From Glossina fuscipes (Eukaryota; Arthropoda; Insecta; Diptera; Glossinidae), in contig NW_023998415.1 of assembly GCF_014805625.2 (NCBI RefSeq), forward strand, positions 40,939,487 to 41,003,486: 64,000 bases of DNA. Reading direction: 5' to 3'. Shown piece after piece: positions 50,985 through 63,690 of the stretch (its first letter is position 1; each line of letters begins with the position of its first letter). The notes under the pieces were generated by a model. The model did no database searches. It saw only the letters and a program-made list of their open reading frames with translations, and was not told the origin of the DNA. The position numbers and the translations under genes were made by a program.

Positions 50985-51835
50985 ATATATATTTTTGATT
51001 AGCATCAAATTTTGAATCTATTTAAGCACGTCCATGTGTCCGTCTGGCTATTAGTCGACCTCACATTCGGTGGAAACTTTGGAGGTTCTAGCTTGCATTG
51101 CTTGATATTGGAAATGGACTAAGTCGGTCGATGAAAATTGAGAACTGAATCTGTTTTCCAAAGCCAAAGAAAAATTGACATTTATCTCATTGCTTGCTAG
51201 ATAAACCTGTAAGAATGTTGATATACATATGGAAACGTAAAAGCGGAAAAATGGGAAAAATTGGTCACGCCTATCCAATGTTTTAGTCTATCAAATTTTC
51301 TTCTTTTGTTTTTTTTTTTTTGTTTTGACAAAACCTTTATAACACCCAGAAATAAAGATCAAAAATCCCATGAGGTATATACATTCGAAATGCGTCTAGA
51401 CGCGTCGAATTGTTTATCAGTCCCTTTGTCCGTCTCCCCATCTGTTTAGTATCTACGAAAAGCATTCTCTCGTTTGCAAAAACCAAGAATTCGCTTAAAA
51501 ATTTGCGGAGGAATTTGAAAGTGATCCAAATCGATAAAAGGCCACGCCCACAATGCAACAAAATCTGAGAACACTTTGACGCGCCGTGTTTTGTTTCGCT
51601 CGTAATACTACAGTCATATATATAATACTATGATCATAGACTACAATAGACGGACAGTGTGGAAATTTCCATCAAACTTTTTGTTGTACAAAAGCAGAAA
51701 AAAAAAATCACCAACGCCTTTCCATTATTATAGAAAATGAAAATTTCGTTTTTTGTGCTTTTTTCCAGTTTCCTTTTCCAGTTCACTTTTAGCATAACGG
51801 CGGTGGGTGCAACAGATTCGGTTGCAGACGACTAG
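50985..51835 (+). repeat. Dispersed repeat family 1, copy 3 (rearranged)
   Basis: It contains two gtccgtctg-type cores (near 51035 and 51428), the element-start sequence tataacacccagaaa (51340), the ggccacgcccacaatgc block (51540), and an end ggcggtgggtgca near 51800. Two cores suggest that one copy lies inside or beside another. Confidence 0.6.
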
Positions 51836-53799
51836 ATTGTTGTTGTTTTATAAAGTGTTTTGAACGAAAATACAAAAATTATCTCTTCGAGGAATGAGAA
51901 ATAGAACTGAGCTCGGCTATTCAGTTATCAAATAAATTTTTAAAAGCATCGGTATATATATCGGTTTACATTATCAATACATATACGAGTGGATTTTGCT
52001 TGTTAATGTTACAAATATGTTATATATGTATATATATATATATATACATATATACATATATATGTATATATATGTACATATATAGGTTCATATCCAATGT
52101 ATAGACAAGAAGAAGGGAAGGTAGTTCGATAGATAAAATAATAAGTGTTTTGATAAACACATACACACACACACACATAGAGCGTGAGACAGAAGACCGA
52201 AAGGGAGAGACGGCAGAGAGAAGATGGACTGGCTTCAAGCGATGCAAAGTAATAGTAATATTAATAATAATAATAATATATAGATAGAGGAAAGGCGTGC
52301 GTTCCGGTGGATGTTACAAATGAGGTGAGAAATTTAATATATTCCAATGATGAATATACAAAACATCGGGATTTACAATGGATGAAATGTTTTGCTGACA
52401 GCTTCGCATGTTTATCTTCTTCGGTGTGCTTGTTTCTCTGGCTGTCGTTGTGTTGTATAAATGGGATTATGTCTGTTATAAAAGTTTCTTCGAAATGCGG
52501 TCAAGTATTTACTTTTGTTATAGGACTTTTTATTCTTGTTATAGCCGTTGTTATTGTTATTGTTTTTTGTTTTTTTTTTTTTTGTTTTTATTCTCTCAAC
52601 CCATAAATTACAATAAGAAAGAAACCAACTTTTGAAGCAAACGGCTTTTGAACGTTTCAAGAATAAGAACTTTTTCTTTTTCTTTTTTCTTTTTTTTTCT
52701 TTTTTTTTTTTTTTGTTTGTATATTTTGTGTGTTGTATGTATGTCAAAATAAACAGAAAGTTTGATTAAAAATTGTCAACGAAAAGGTAAGATAGTTAGT
52801 ACGTGTGCTCAAACTTTCACTTAGGCCTATAACTTTTGAACAAATTTAATCCAATAATTTGGATCAGGCAAATATTTATAATACATACATACATCATTTA
52901 GTCTCGGGAATCTCATGTATATTTATACATATTTATGAATATGCACAAGTGAATCGATTTATCTACGTCTGTTCATTTATCTAGAAATTTGATAAAGTCA
53001 CGAGTATATTCGTAAAGTGCTATTTAGAACAATAACTATCTTCTTAAGTTTTTGTTTCTCATCTTTCTCGTCAGGGCCTAGTTGTAACCGTACGCACGTA
53101 CATTTATCAAATAAAACTGATTATTTCCTGTTGGCGTTTTCCCTTAACCTATTTGGACCAAAAGTAACCACCTTGATCACCTTCTTTTTGGGTAGATTGC
53201 TTTCTATTCCGTTTGAACGTGGGATGACCACACCCATTTTTCTTTCTTATTCGTAGTCGATTATTAATTGTTTGCGGCTAATCTCACCCTCCTGCGTTCA
53301 TTGTTTTCAATGTAACGATTCAATAAAATAGAGGTGAAAGCAAATGTGCAAAGTATTCCTTTTGGGTTGATATACGTATACGCCGCATCGTCGTCCCAAA
53401 GACCCGACCAGATGGGTAAGTCATGATTATATAGATACTTAGAGTTCTTTTCATAAAAATAAAGGTCATAAGCAAATTTCGGAACATTCTAGGCCTTATG
53501 ACCAATTTTTTTAAACTCGAAAATTGAAAGCGAGCCAAATGACGTAACCGGCTCTTCTAGCGTTAAATTATGTGGCTGTAGCAATTGTATGCGTGTGTTT
53601 ATACGAGTGTGCGTTTTTTCCTTTTTTCAAAGTGAGAAAGCGTCGAAAGCCACTCGCATTGTTTGCGTAGTGCGAAACTTTAACTCGCTAAAGACAAGCT
53701 CCACTCATATTCCCCGATCTCGTTCATCTTTCAATATCGGAAAGATAAAGAATGCATGCAGATACCACACAAAAGGCTAGCTTCGATTTTAAATCTATC

Positions 53800-54240
53800 T
53801 AAGTACGCGTGGAGGCAACTGAGCGGTTGAACCATGCTGAAGTTTGGCTTACTGCGCTGCCTGAGCGCCCATAGGCGTATATTTGAGATAAGCCTGCTAC
53901 TTGTCTATCACGCGGTGCTTTGCTAACACTATACCTTCCTTCCGAACTTTTGGGCGTACGCTCCTTCTTTTGCCTGGATAGTGATTGCTGCTGTCTTTCC
54001 AAAGATCAAGACCAAAACGCCTATGATAATGCCAGACGCTGCAATCATTCTCAGGGCGTACAAGCCGTGTTCTCCTATTATGTCTCTTTCATACGTGCAA
54101 TACTCACAGTGTTATGCGGTAGTGACGATCCTTATAGAACTGCAGTTCGAGCTATATCGGCGATTTGTTGTCTATGGTTTCGCTTGGCGTCCTTTCTTTT
54201 GAGCATTTGTCGTACTAACGCCAACGCGTTATGATTTAGG
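53800..54240 (-). mobile_element. G+C-richer coding-like block, possible retroelement ORF1 relic
   Basis: About 440 bases stand out from the A+T-rich background. The minus strand reads basic, polar sequence (LERQQQSLSRQKKERTPKSS, VSKAPRDRQ) broken by stops and frame changes upstream (ALVRQMLKRKDAKRNHRQQ). This is the sort of sequence found in LINE ORF1/gag linkers, but no zinc knuckle is visible. Origin unproven. Confidence 0.3.
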
Positions 54241-54689
54241 AATGACATACCAAGTGAAGCGAATATTGAATTTTTCTTCCATATTGCCATCAATTAACAA
54301 TAATAGAAGATTGCTCCTAAGCTCACTACATTCGCTTTATTTTTATCTCCATCATCTTGGGATGGGACTATGATCATTTAGTTAGGCTACTTGCAAGACT
54401 TAGAAGTAAACTCCCGAGACCCCATTAAGTACATGAATCCTTTAAGCATTTTCATCCATTCATTTATCTGTCTAGCTGTCTATCTATCTATCTATTGCAA
54501 GCATTGCTTTGGTCACATAAATGAAGATATTGTTTTCAAATTTGACAAAAGTATTAAAAACCCTTCCAGACAGATCGATGTCGATTAACACGACTATAGT
54601 ATAATATAAACCTCTTTTTTTTAACGCAAAAAAAAAAAATAAATAAATAAAAAATAAACTAATAAGCACACAAACTATATACAAATATA

Positions 54690-54840
54690 CTTTGCATAAA
54701 AATGGAAAAACTCGTCGACGCCCACCCAGTGTTCGAGAGTAGCGAAATTTCACTTGTGTCTAGTCCTACTAAGAACAAAGTTTAAAAGTAGGTATAGAAG
54801 TTTCGGCCACCGCTATATATAATTTTCTTATTTCATTCAT
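54690..54840 (+). repeat. Dispersed repeat family 1, 3' fragment
   Basis: The sequence gtcgacgcccacccag and the terminal aagtttcggccaccgctatatataattttcttat resemble the end of copies 2 and 4. The 5' part is missing or too diverged to place. Confidence 0.4.
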
Positions 54841-55239
54841 TTGTACTTTTTTCAATATATTTTTTTCCCCCTTATCCTTAACAAACTTTTATGGCTACGT
54901 GCTGCACGTGTAAGAATTTATGAAAATATCATTTAAAAAAAAAAAAAAAAAAAAAAAAAATTATTTTAAAAATTCTGCTACAATAATTTTCATTAAAATA
55001 ATAGACAAAAGAGAGACTTCGTATCGAATGTCAGCGAAGCCTGTTCTGTTAGTCAATTTTCTTATAACATAATTATGTGACGTAAAGCGCATCAATGAGT
55101 ACAATAAATAATAATGAAAATAAAAAATTACTAAACGAAAAAATTTTAAGCACGTTTCCACCTGTTGAGAATTAAATTTGCTATAAGTAATTCAAGTAAA
55201 AATGAAAAAAAACTTTTTAAAAACAGATCAAGAAGTATT

Positions 55240-55371
55240 ATGAAGGGCTTTGAAAGATTCGTTAGGTCCCTTATGGCATACTTTACATTTCTCTTTTTTT
55301 GTATTGCTTTGTTTTGTGTATTAATCACTTGTTCGCCTATCGCAAGTACCTTCGGCCTAGTCGTTCTTTAA
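55240..55371 (+). CDS. Candidate signal-peptide ORF or exon
   Basis: The ORF MKGFERFVRSLMAYFTFLFF continues CIALFCVLITCSPIAS, a classic signal-peptide layout (positive n-region, long h-region, small-residue c-region), and then reads seven more codons to TAA. A possible donor (GCAA|gtacct) sits just after the cleavage site, so it could be the first exon of a secreted-peptide gene; otherwise it is a 43-residue membrane ORF. No partner exon was found. Confidence 0.3.
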   Translation: MKGFERFVRSLMAYFTFLFFCIALFCVLITCSPIASTFGLVVL

Positions 55372-56913
55372 TTGATTCCATAGGGGAATCTCTGGGCTTA
55401 AACTCTAGAAACTAGAAACTAGAAACTTGGAAACGTATCGAATATTTGTTGAAATTTCCAAAATTTTTGCTTTTAATCTTTAATGCATGTATGATGAGTT
55501 TTTATGTTTACCGTAGGAAGTACATTAAGTTTATTAAGTCCATATGGCAAATGTGAGAAACTGAACCAAGGATTCGTCTTTCGAATTCTTAACAAACGCT
55601 ACGAAAGGCTATAAGACAGAGCATGCAATTATGATATTTATTATGGAAAATCATCTGCAAAGTGTTGAAAATTGCATGAAGATGCGATTTTAAATACATA
55701 CGAGATATGTCAAAAGCTATACGATATATATGAAGTTAAAGTATCTTTGCTTTGCTTTCTCTTCCAAGTAATGGCAAAATAGTGCGTAAGTAAAGAATTA
55801 CTTTTCAGAGATTTGTTCCTAATTGAATACATCGTTCTCAGCGCTTGCTAGGTTAGTGTTAATGTTTCAAGTTTGTTGAAATCAAGATATCGTCGACCCC
55901 TTATTATTATCAATTACATGCTGTTCGTAGGAAATATTGATTTTAAACTCGAAGTAGTTCATTTAAAAATTCAATTAGACTGCGAAATATAAATTTGCAC
56001 AAATCCTCCAATACCTCACAAAGGCAACTAACTATCTTGTAGTAGGGTGTGCAAGTAGAAGATGTACAACGAATTGCCTAGCGATCCCAAGTCAATCGTT
56101 ATTGTAAACCGCAAATATGCCCGCAAGACTACAAGCATACAAATCAAGTTGGTATACCTTGTAGTATACATATAGAGAGGACGTAATAAGTGAATAATTT
56201 CAAGCAAACACGCGCGAAAAGAATTTTTTATTTATTTAATTTTTCAATTTCAGAAAAATTTTGTTTCTTCGATACCGACTCACTTGTTTTGTGTGTATTA
56301 TCTTAACCATACAATTATTTATTTATTTATTATACAATTCTTTTACTTTTTAGTTCGTCTTATACGATAGGAGTCAAACTTTCAATATTTGTATACTAGT
56401 GATGTTCTTTGTACACACCTCTTAAGCATTTAATGAGTCATTGACCTTTTATGAAATCTTTTCTTAACCTGTTTATGTTTGTAATTCGTGTACAGACAAT
56501 AACTGATATCATGTGAATCTACTTGAGACTACTACTACACTACTGTGCCACTTAATATAAAGTAAAAACCAATTCAAGACTAAAACCAATACGAGAAGAC
56601 AATGTTCTAAATAGAACATTGATTGCTATATTAAAAAAGAATAGCTTTTACGTTGATTGGTCTCGCAGTTGAATATCACTTTGATGAGTTTTACATCTTT
56701 TTACTTAGAGCAGAAGGAAATACAAATGTTGGTTAAGACGGCAAATCATAGATTAGGACTTTGCCGTCCTAATATCTTATGTCTAATATCTTATGCAATA
56801 TCTTTCATGCAAGTGGAAGTGGAAGAGAATTGATTCTCTTGTAACCTTTAACCTTGTCTCCTTGTTTGAAAACTTACACGATAAGAAACTTAAACTTGAT
56901 GAAAGTGGAAATG

Positions 56914-56944
<31 letters not shown>

Positions 56945-57439
56945 AAAATTTGGAACCTACATAGGCACAAGGGCACAACTTTAACTGGCGGCATTCTAAA
57001 GCTATTGAACTGATGCTTGACTCATCGAAACAGACAAATCAGTCTCGATTAATCAAGTTACGTAACGATCATGATCACGAATGTACGCGTAACCCTTTCT
57101 TACTTACTCTGCTTAGAGCAGAAAGCATATTAACATAGTTTTGCAAATCTGTTAAACGGATAATAAAGCTGATGGATGAATCATTGTCCATCCATTCGTC
57201 CGACACTTTGCTAATCCGGTTTTTTGAAATAGCTTTTCCAGCCATAAGAGTTTAGTCTAAAACGATTGGTCTTTTTATTACATTCATTAAATTAAACTTA
57301 GAACGAACCTCCGATACCCGCCACTAAAATAGTCGTAGTTTTAGTAAAAGTATATATGTCAGTTAGCTGATCGAAAGGTTGTTTATATCGTTCTTTTAGC
57401 CAATTCATGCACTTTAGCATATAATAGATAACCACATTC

Positions 57440-57620
57440 GGTGAACAGTAGATTTTCGCCTTTTGTGGCAGGAGATAGTGTTCGCGTGAGGAAATATTAC
57501 GCGAAGAGAATGCATGCTGGATAGGTTACATTGTAACATCAGCTAATATAGACAAGAATTAGCCAACATATCGGACGGTGAGGATCAATCACAGAAATGC
57601 GTTTCTTCAGGTATTGGCTG
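57440..57620 (+). mobile_element. Gypsy-type LTR retroelement relic (integrase C-terminus)
   Basis: A short stretch reads AGDSVRVRKYYAKRMHAG and, one frameshift later, W-I-GYIVTS...YRTVRINHRNA. This fits the G-D-x-V-x-V-R-x-Y ... W-x-x-G-x-I pattern at the end of gypsy-class integrases. No LTRs or other pol domains were recognised around it; it is heavily decayed. Confidence 0.5.
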
Positions 57621-58394
57621 TTAAAAGCTTGCACTAGCTATCTCGAATACTAATTGCAATCATTCGCTTGAAGTAGAGAACCATAAGTTTCGCTCACCCA
57701 GCGCATTCTACTTTCATACAAGATGTTTAGGCTAAGAACATACATATCCTTAATAGCAATTAATACACTTGTATGTCGAGCAAACAAACAACTGTACCCT
57801 GAGTTTCGATTAAGGGATATGATAGTCTAAACGAACGTGATCTTATTGAATTCGCTAACCCTAAGGGTACTCTTTAAAGCGGTAGAAAGCATTTTACGTG
57901 AGGTGTGCATGAACAGAGAAGTTAGATCATGCCACTCATGTCACTCAAAAAATCCTTGATAATTTTTCAGTTTAGTTTTTTCGAGTTGAGCATTAATGAA
58001 GAAAGAAAGTTTCTCGTCGTGTGAGAAGAAGTTATCTAAAATTTTGCATTAGGCGCCAAGTCAGCGTCTCTTTTGCACATTGATGGGTTATGCAAAATTC
58101 TATCTATTCGTTCCATCTTTGACGAGCTCTTTAATAATAATGGAACTACTTAATAGAAATCTTTCTAGAATTATTGCGTAAATGTGTAAATATTTGATCA
58201 CTATACTTCTTACAGGGGGATTTGAATAGTTGAAACTGTCATGGAAATCCCATTAGGTTTATACATTTTGGATCAATCAAGTTAATTGATTTAGAGATAT
58301 GTACATTTATCGGCTCGAAAAGTAACTTATATCGCAATGGTTTAATGTCTTCTTATCAACGTCCCGGTTAAGCTTAAAAGTCAATTAAAACTAT

Positions 58395-59115
58395 ATCTGA
58401 ATCCGTTTAAACATTTTTTTATACCGTCTGTCCGTCTGTAAAATGTTTGTTGTAAACATTCTCCCTTCCGGAAAAATGAAGCTATCGACTTCAAATTTGG
58501 CAGAAACATTAGGAGATTGCTATTGAAAATGGGCCAAATCAGTCGAAAGACGCGCCCACAATACTAGGTAAACTGAGAACATCTCTGTTTTTGATAGGAA
58601 ATGAAAAATTGGTTTTTTACTCATTACTCATAAGCCATAGCAAATAAATGTACAAAAATTTGAACACATATTCTATGGGCGATGCTGTAGCCTCTGTATC
58701 TTGTATCAAAGTTTATCATTTTTTCCAATACCTTTATAAGGCACAGAAACAAGATTTAAAAACGCCCATAATATGTATGCAATCTTGGGCAGTTTGAAGA
58801 ATGTCTATCTGTCCATCTGTCCATCTGTCCATCTACCCACTACCGCATAGAAACTCTGATAAACATTCTTCCGTTAGCGAAAATAAAGACATCGCTTACA
58901 AAAGGACTTAGAAGTGATTTCAGCTTTTCTAGGGGCATATCTACGATCCCCAGACGCCTGTGCGACAAAATGGAAGAAATCAGCAGCGTCCATTCCGTAT
59001 TATAGAGCATGAAAATTTCTTTCTTTCACTTTTCTTTGTCTTGTTGTTCAGGATAGCGCTGATGGGTATAAAAGATTCAATCAGGGCCGAATATAATTTT
59101 CTTACTTGTTTTATA
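58395..59115 (+). repeat. Dispersed repeat family 1, copy 4
   Basis: It has the core taccgtctgtccgtctg (58422), the block gacgcgcccacaatactagg, caaataaatgtacaaaaatttg, and ends tgatgggtataaaagattca...ggccgaatataattttctta. A (GTCCATCT)-type microsatellite lies inside at 58810-58835. Direct counterpart of copy 2. Confidence 0.8.
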
Positions 59116-59875
59116 TCATCAATGTAAATTTTTGATTGTAACGTTAAGTTAATAAACCTTTCTTTGCCTTATGAAAGTGCTTTAATTACATTTGAAAATT
59201 AACAAACTTAGATTAATAATCTGCCCACAGTAAGTGTAGATTATAGATTAGAGCGATCAGGCCGACTTAAAATGTTTGAAAAATTGTCTTCAAAATCAAT
59301 CGTCCAAACTTCCAATAAAATATTGTATACATATATGTAAAATTATATACGATATACGTAATGTACGATAATTTAAAAATGTAAATTTTCCCGTTCGCTT
59401 TACTTATTCGAGGACAGATACTTTGCTGATTCAAAAGCAAAGCAATGCATGGCTAATGAGAACGCACTCGATACAACTAATGCTTGACTGCTGTAGTCAA
59501 ACTAAAATTGAATCTAAACCGTTTTATGAAAAACTTTTATAGATCATTTTGAACAAGTATTCCCTGCGTAAGCTTTGCTTTAAAGACTCAACTGTAAAAT
59601 GTCGTGAAGAGCGCATACAACTGAGCAAAATTAATCATTCCTTAAATGATTATTATAGATGATGTATCTTTCCCTAGGCACAGCCTTCATTAAATTAATT
59701 TCACAAAGACACGATTTTTCCAACTACCTACAACCAACTACGATGTTCTTCAATTTTCAAAAATAAAAAGAAATTAAAAAATTTCCAAAACAACAATATG
59801 TTGTTTGTTTTCTTGTAAAAAAATATCGCAGCAAAAAATTTACAATTAGTTTAGGGTACATTTTATATGTATGCA

Positions 59876-59910
<35 letters not shown>

Positions 59911-60429
59911 GCTTTTTGCTAAATGCATGGGAATATATTATGGTTAATATGCTTTAAAGCGACTCCTTGTCGCTTGTTATAAACAAATATTTAATCGATA
60001 AGTGGAAAAATTCTCTTATTCGTCTTCGTGTAAATATTTGCCCGATAATGGAATTTGATCTTGTATTTGTACTTCAAATTTTAAAGGGGAGGGACAGACA
60101 ATTGATTACGACTAACGATAAATGCGAATCTCATTCTCTCCCATAAACAAAATGCATAAAATGCATCTCTGCTGAAGAGTCGGTGATGCGGATTTCGCCA
60201 ATTACAAACGGAATGACACAATCGATATCCATGATCCTTTCGATTAGTTGAGTGATGAGTGCAAAGATGCCGGCAATGATATTAACTTTATAAGCGAACA
60301 TTTTTCTTTACATCTCTGAAATTCGGTGAATCGTTAAAGCGAAACAAAAGACTTAAGGTACAAAACTTTAAATAGCGAAAACTTAGCGCTACACTCTCGG
60401 AAGGCATAAATAAGTGTCATTTGGTTATT

Positions 60430-60466
<37 letters not shown>

Positions 60467-62232
60467 TTTTAATAAAAACTTTTTATTTTTATTATAAAAT
60501 AATTTTTTGTTTTTTTTTTTTTTTTTTTTTCTTTTTTTTTTTTTTTGTTAGTCTTAAATCAACACTTACTATTATTGTGTATTTCATTATGATTGTCTTT
60601 TTCTTTTGTTTTATTTGCGTTTATTATTTTTCTTTTCTCTGCTATATATATACATATATATTTATATATTTATTTATATATATTTTTTTTTTTTTTTAAA
60701 TTATTTTTAGTTTATTAAATGTATTTATTTTTTTTTTTTGCTTTTTTTAATATTTTTCAAAAGATATCCTTTATTTTATACGAAAACTTTTCGTCTTCGA
60801 GTTTTCAATTTAATAATCTTAAGCTCAGTCACTCAATCAATTGATTAATTTACACTGGCCTTGAATATAGTAGAGCGAGACGTTAACATGACAAAATACT
60901 ATGGCAAACTGTGTTGTTTATCGTCCTCAACACTGTTTTATATAAGTCTTTGAATTTCCATTAACAAACAAACGAGCAAACAAACAAACATTTAAGGCTG
61001 CCTGCGTTTTTGAATTATACTAAGGAAACGATGTGCACAGAAGAGAGTGTAAGTGCGTGCGTGAGCTTTGTAAATATAAAAAGACATTAAAGCAAAAACG
61101 GTTATAAAAAAAGAGACAAGAATAAATTATGCTTAAGCGAATATGAAATGAAAAGTAGTTTGTGTATGAAAAGAATTTTACGCATCACAAGAATAGAAAC
61201 ATAAAAAATAAAAATAAAAAAATTAATAAAAAAAATAAAAAATAAACAAAGAATTAACTTAATATTTTGCTCATATTCATTTTATACATAATAAGATTAA
61301 TTTTAATTATCTTTTATATAAACAGCGATTTCACCTTTGCTAAAAGGCATACGGGACAGACGAAAGGAACTTTTTATTCGCTACCCGTTCACTTTGTTCT
61401 TAAAAAATTGAATAACAAAAACAAAAAGCTAAACACCCTCCGAAGCTTATGGAAGTAAATCTATTCGAAAGTTTAGGAGAGTGCTACAAACATAGCATGC
61501 TATGTAAGTGTAAGAATTGCATTTAATAACCGCTTTAACCGCGTTTCTCACACGCGCTATTCTCTATATTATGTTGCATCTAATATATAAACTAGAACTT
61601 AACAATAAATCTTTTAAAATAATAATTTTTTTTAATTTTATGTGAAACATACGAGTAGAATATTTGAAAAATAAAGGAACTTACCCACACACATACACGC
61701 ACACACAAGCGCAAGTGGATTCCTTTAATACCTTACTATACTTGTTTCTCTACGACTTGTGATTGCGGATTCATCCATTCACAATATATCGATCCTATAC
61801 CCTACACTTGGTCATATATATATATATATATATATGTCATGTATATTTAAAAGCATATTTTCACAACATTTTACAATAGTTTGCAGGCACACATTTACAT
61901 ATATCTTATCTTTTTAAAAAAATCTTTTTTTATATCGAGATCGAATGCTTCACTATTTTGACTTAAGAAAAAGAAGAATTTATGTTAAGCTTTGGATCTA
62001 ATTTGATAAAAGTGAGAAAAAAAATTTAGTTCTTTTCAAGCAAAGTCTATATGGACTGCAATCGTGTTATCGGTGGAAGCATTACTAATACTTACAAATG
62101 ATTTCCGAATTTTTTTCCAAATTATATTTGACGTGAACGATAAAACAGATTAGATTTTGTTCTTGTTGTTGTAAATTGTAAGAGATCGTTGTTTTCCACT
62201 TCCATGCATTGAATGCGACGAGAGTTCAAATA
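59116..62232. other. Intergenic: no supported gene
   Basis: (TA)n at 59878-59907 and 61812-61834, and poly-T tracts at 60431-60740. No coding or element signal recognised. Confidence 0.6.
60431..60550. repeat. Poly-T tracts
   Basis: Three long T runs within 120 bases, followed by T-rich sequence to about 60740. They give a poly-Phe ORF with no biological support. Confidence 0.9.
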
Positions 62233-62433
62233 ATGAGCGAATACGTTCAAGACCCGTTCAAAATCATGATCATGACTATATTATGCAGACTAATGGACAT
62301 GGAGATGCAAATCAATGAAAAATGTTTACGTTTTTTCAAGTTCTCAATGCATTTTTCAAATGCTATTAAAATGTATAAGAAGTCAAATAAAGATGCGGTC
62401 GCTAGCGTATGCAATGGAGAGGTATGGCGTTAA
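62233..62433 (+). CDS. Candidate small ORF (66 residues), unrecognised
   Basis: ATG AGC GAA start, TAA stop. The protein MSEYVQDPFKIMIMTILCRL and onward is Met-rich, mostly helical and not low-complexity; it has Cys near residues 19, 35 and 61. A possible donor, GGAGAG|gtatgg, lies near its end. It may be a lineage-specific gene or a chance ORF. Confidence 0.3.
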   Translation: MSEYVQDPFKIMIMTILCRLMDMEMQINEKCLRFFKFSMHFSNAIKMYKKSNKDAVASVCNGEVWR

Positions 62434-63504
62434 AGTTGTGAAGTAAAAGAAATGAAAAAAAATTTAAATAATGGAAATTTTTTCTTAATTTTATATGCGA
62501 TCTGAAACTTTATAACGGTTCTATACACTACTCTTTATTTCTTTGCTGCTACGATGAGAAGAGAATATTGTTCAACTAATTGGTTTCTCATTAAATTATC
62601 GCAGGCTTCGTTAATTGATCTATATATATATATATATACATATGACCTTCATGTTGAGCATAAATTAAGAGTTTATTGTTCTACAAAAACCAGAAGTTAG
62701 GCAGGAACATGTTACAGAAAATAAAAAAATAAAAAAAAATTGTGTTCTTCTTCTTTTAACCATTTTCTCATCATTAAGAGGAGAAGTACTTGAAAACAAA
62801 AAAAAGCACCGTTGACGCCGTACATTGAATGTTGGTTACCCATCTTCGACTTACCAAATGCTTATCGTCGTTTATTGCGCTCCTTTGTTAAAGAGGGCTT
62901 AGGAGAATCCATCCTATTTGGTCATGTCCGCTTAACTGTGCGTCCGCTTATCAATTAGAAGAATGAATTCTTCTCATTTTTATCCAGAGCATTAAAATTG
63001 CATTTACTCGCGTTAGCTTAAGGGAAAAAATATCAATTAAATTATTGGCTAAAGCAAATAAATTATAAATATTTCTTTGGATTTTTTATCCAAATACATT
63101 TCTAGAGTAAATATTCAAATATGTTGTAATAGGTAAAAGCTGCTATGTTATGTTAAAGCATCTCTTTATCTATAGCAAGCAATCCGTGCAGCATAATACA
63201 TTTCATCTTAAAGAACAATTTTATGCAAAAAAGAGATTTTTTTTTTTTCTTTCTTTTTTGATTAAATGAAAATTCGAATTCAAAACATAAGAGCATGCAT
63301 CCGATCTACACTATAATCAGCTTAAAAATTCTGAATATGCCTCATAGAATCGCGTCGAATACATTTGTATTACTCATGGATTTGAGATCAAGAAGAAGAA
63401 AGAAAGAATTTTGGGTGGAAATATAATTAATTAAGAAACCTGGAATAACATAAACTAATCACTGCGCACGCATTGCTGTATAAGATAAATGGCATAAGAT
63501 TTTC

Positions 63505-63690
63505 ATGATAAAAGATCTTGTTTCCGTTGAAATCATGAAAACTTCAGATCATAATTTATGTTTTTATCTATGTTTTCCAATACAAGTGTTACTCGAATGT
63601 ATTGAAATTGTACGACAAATACAACTGGCGCCGAATCCATGTATCGCATTTAATTATAGTCTAAAATTGGCGGCCAACATTCTTAATTAA
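63505..63690 (+). CDS. Candidate small ORF or 3' exon, unrecognised
   Basis: A 61-codon ORF. The second half (LLECIEIVRQIQLAPNPC, then IAFNYSLKLAANILN) has protein-like composition and follows a pyrimidine-rich stretch ending tccaatacaag, a possible acceptor near 63587. It does not join in phase with the 62.2 kb ORF. Confidence 0.22.
   Translation: MIKDLVSVEIMKTSDHNLCFYLCFPIQVLLECIEIVRQIQLAPNPCIAFNYSLKLAANILN

Noticed and set aside
60421..60699. Poly-Phe ORF
   Set aside because: Translation of poly-T tracts.
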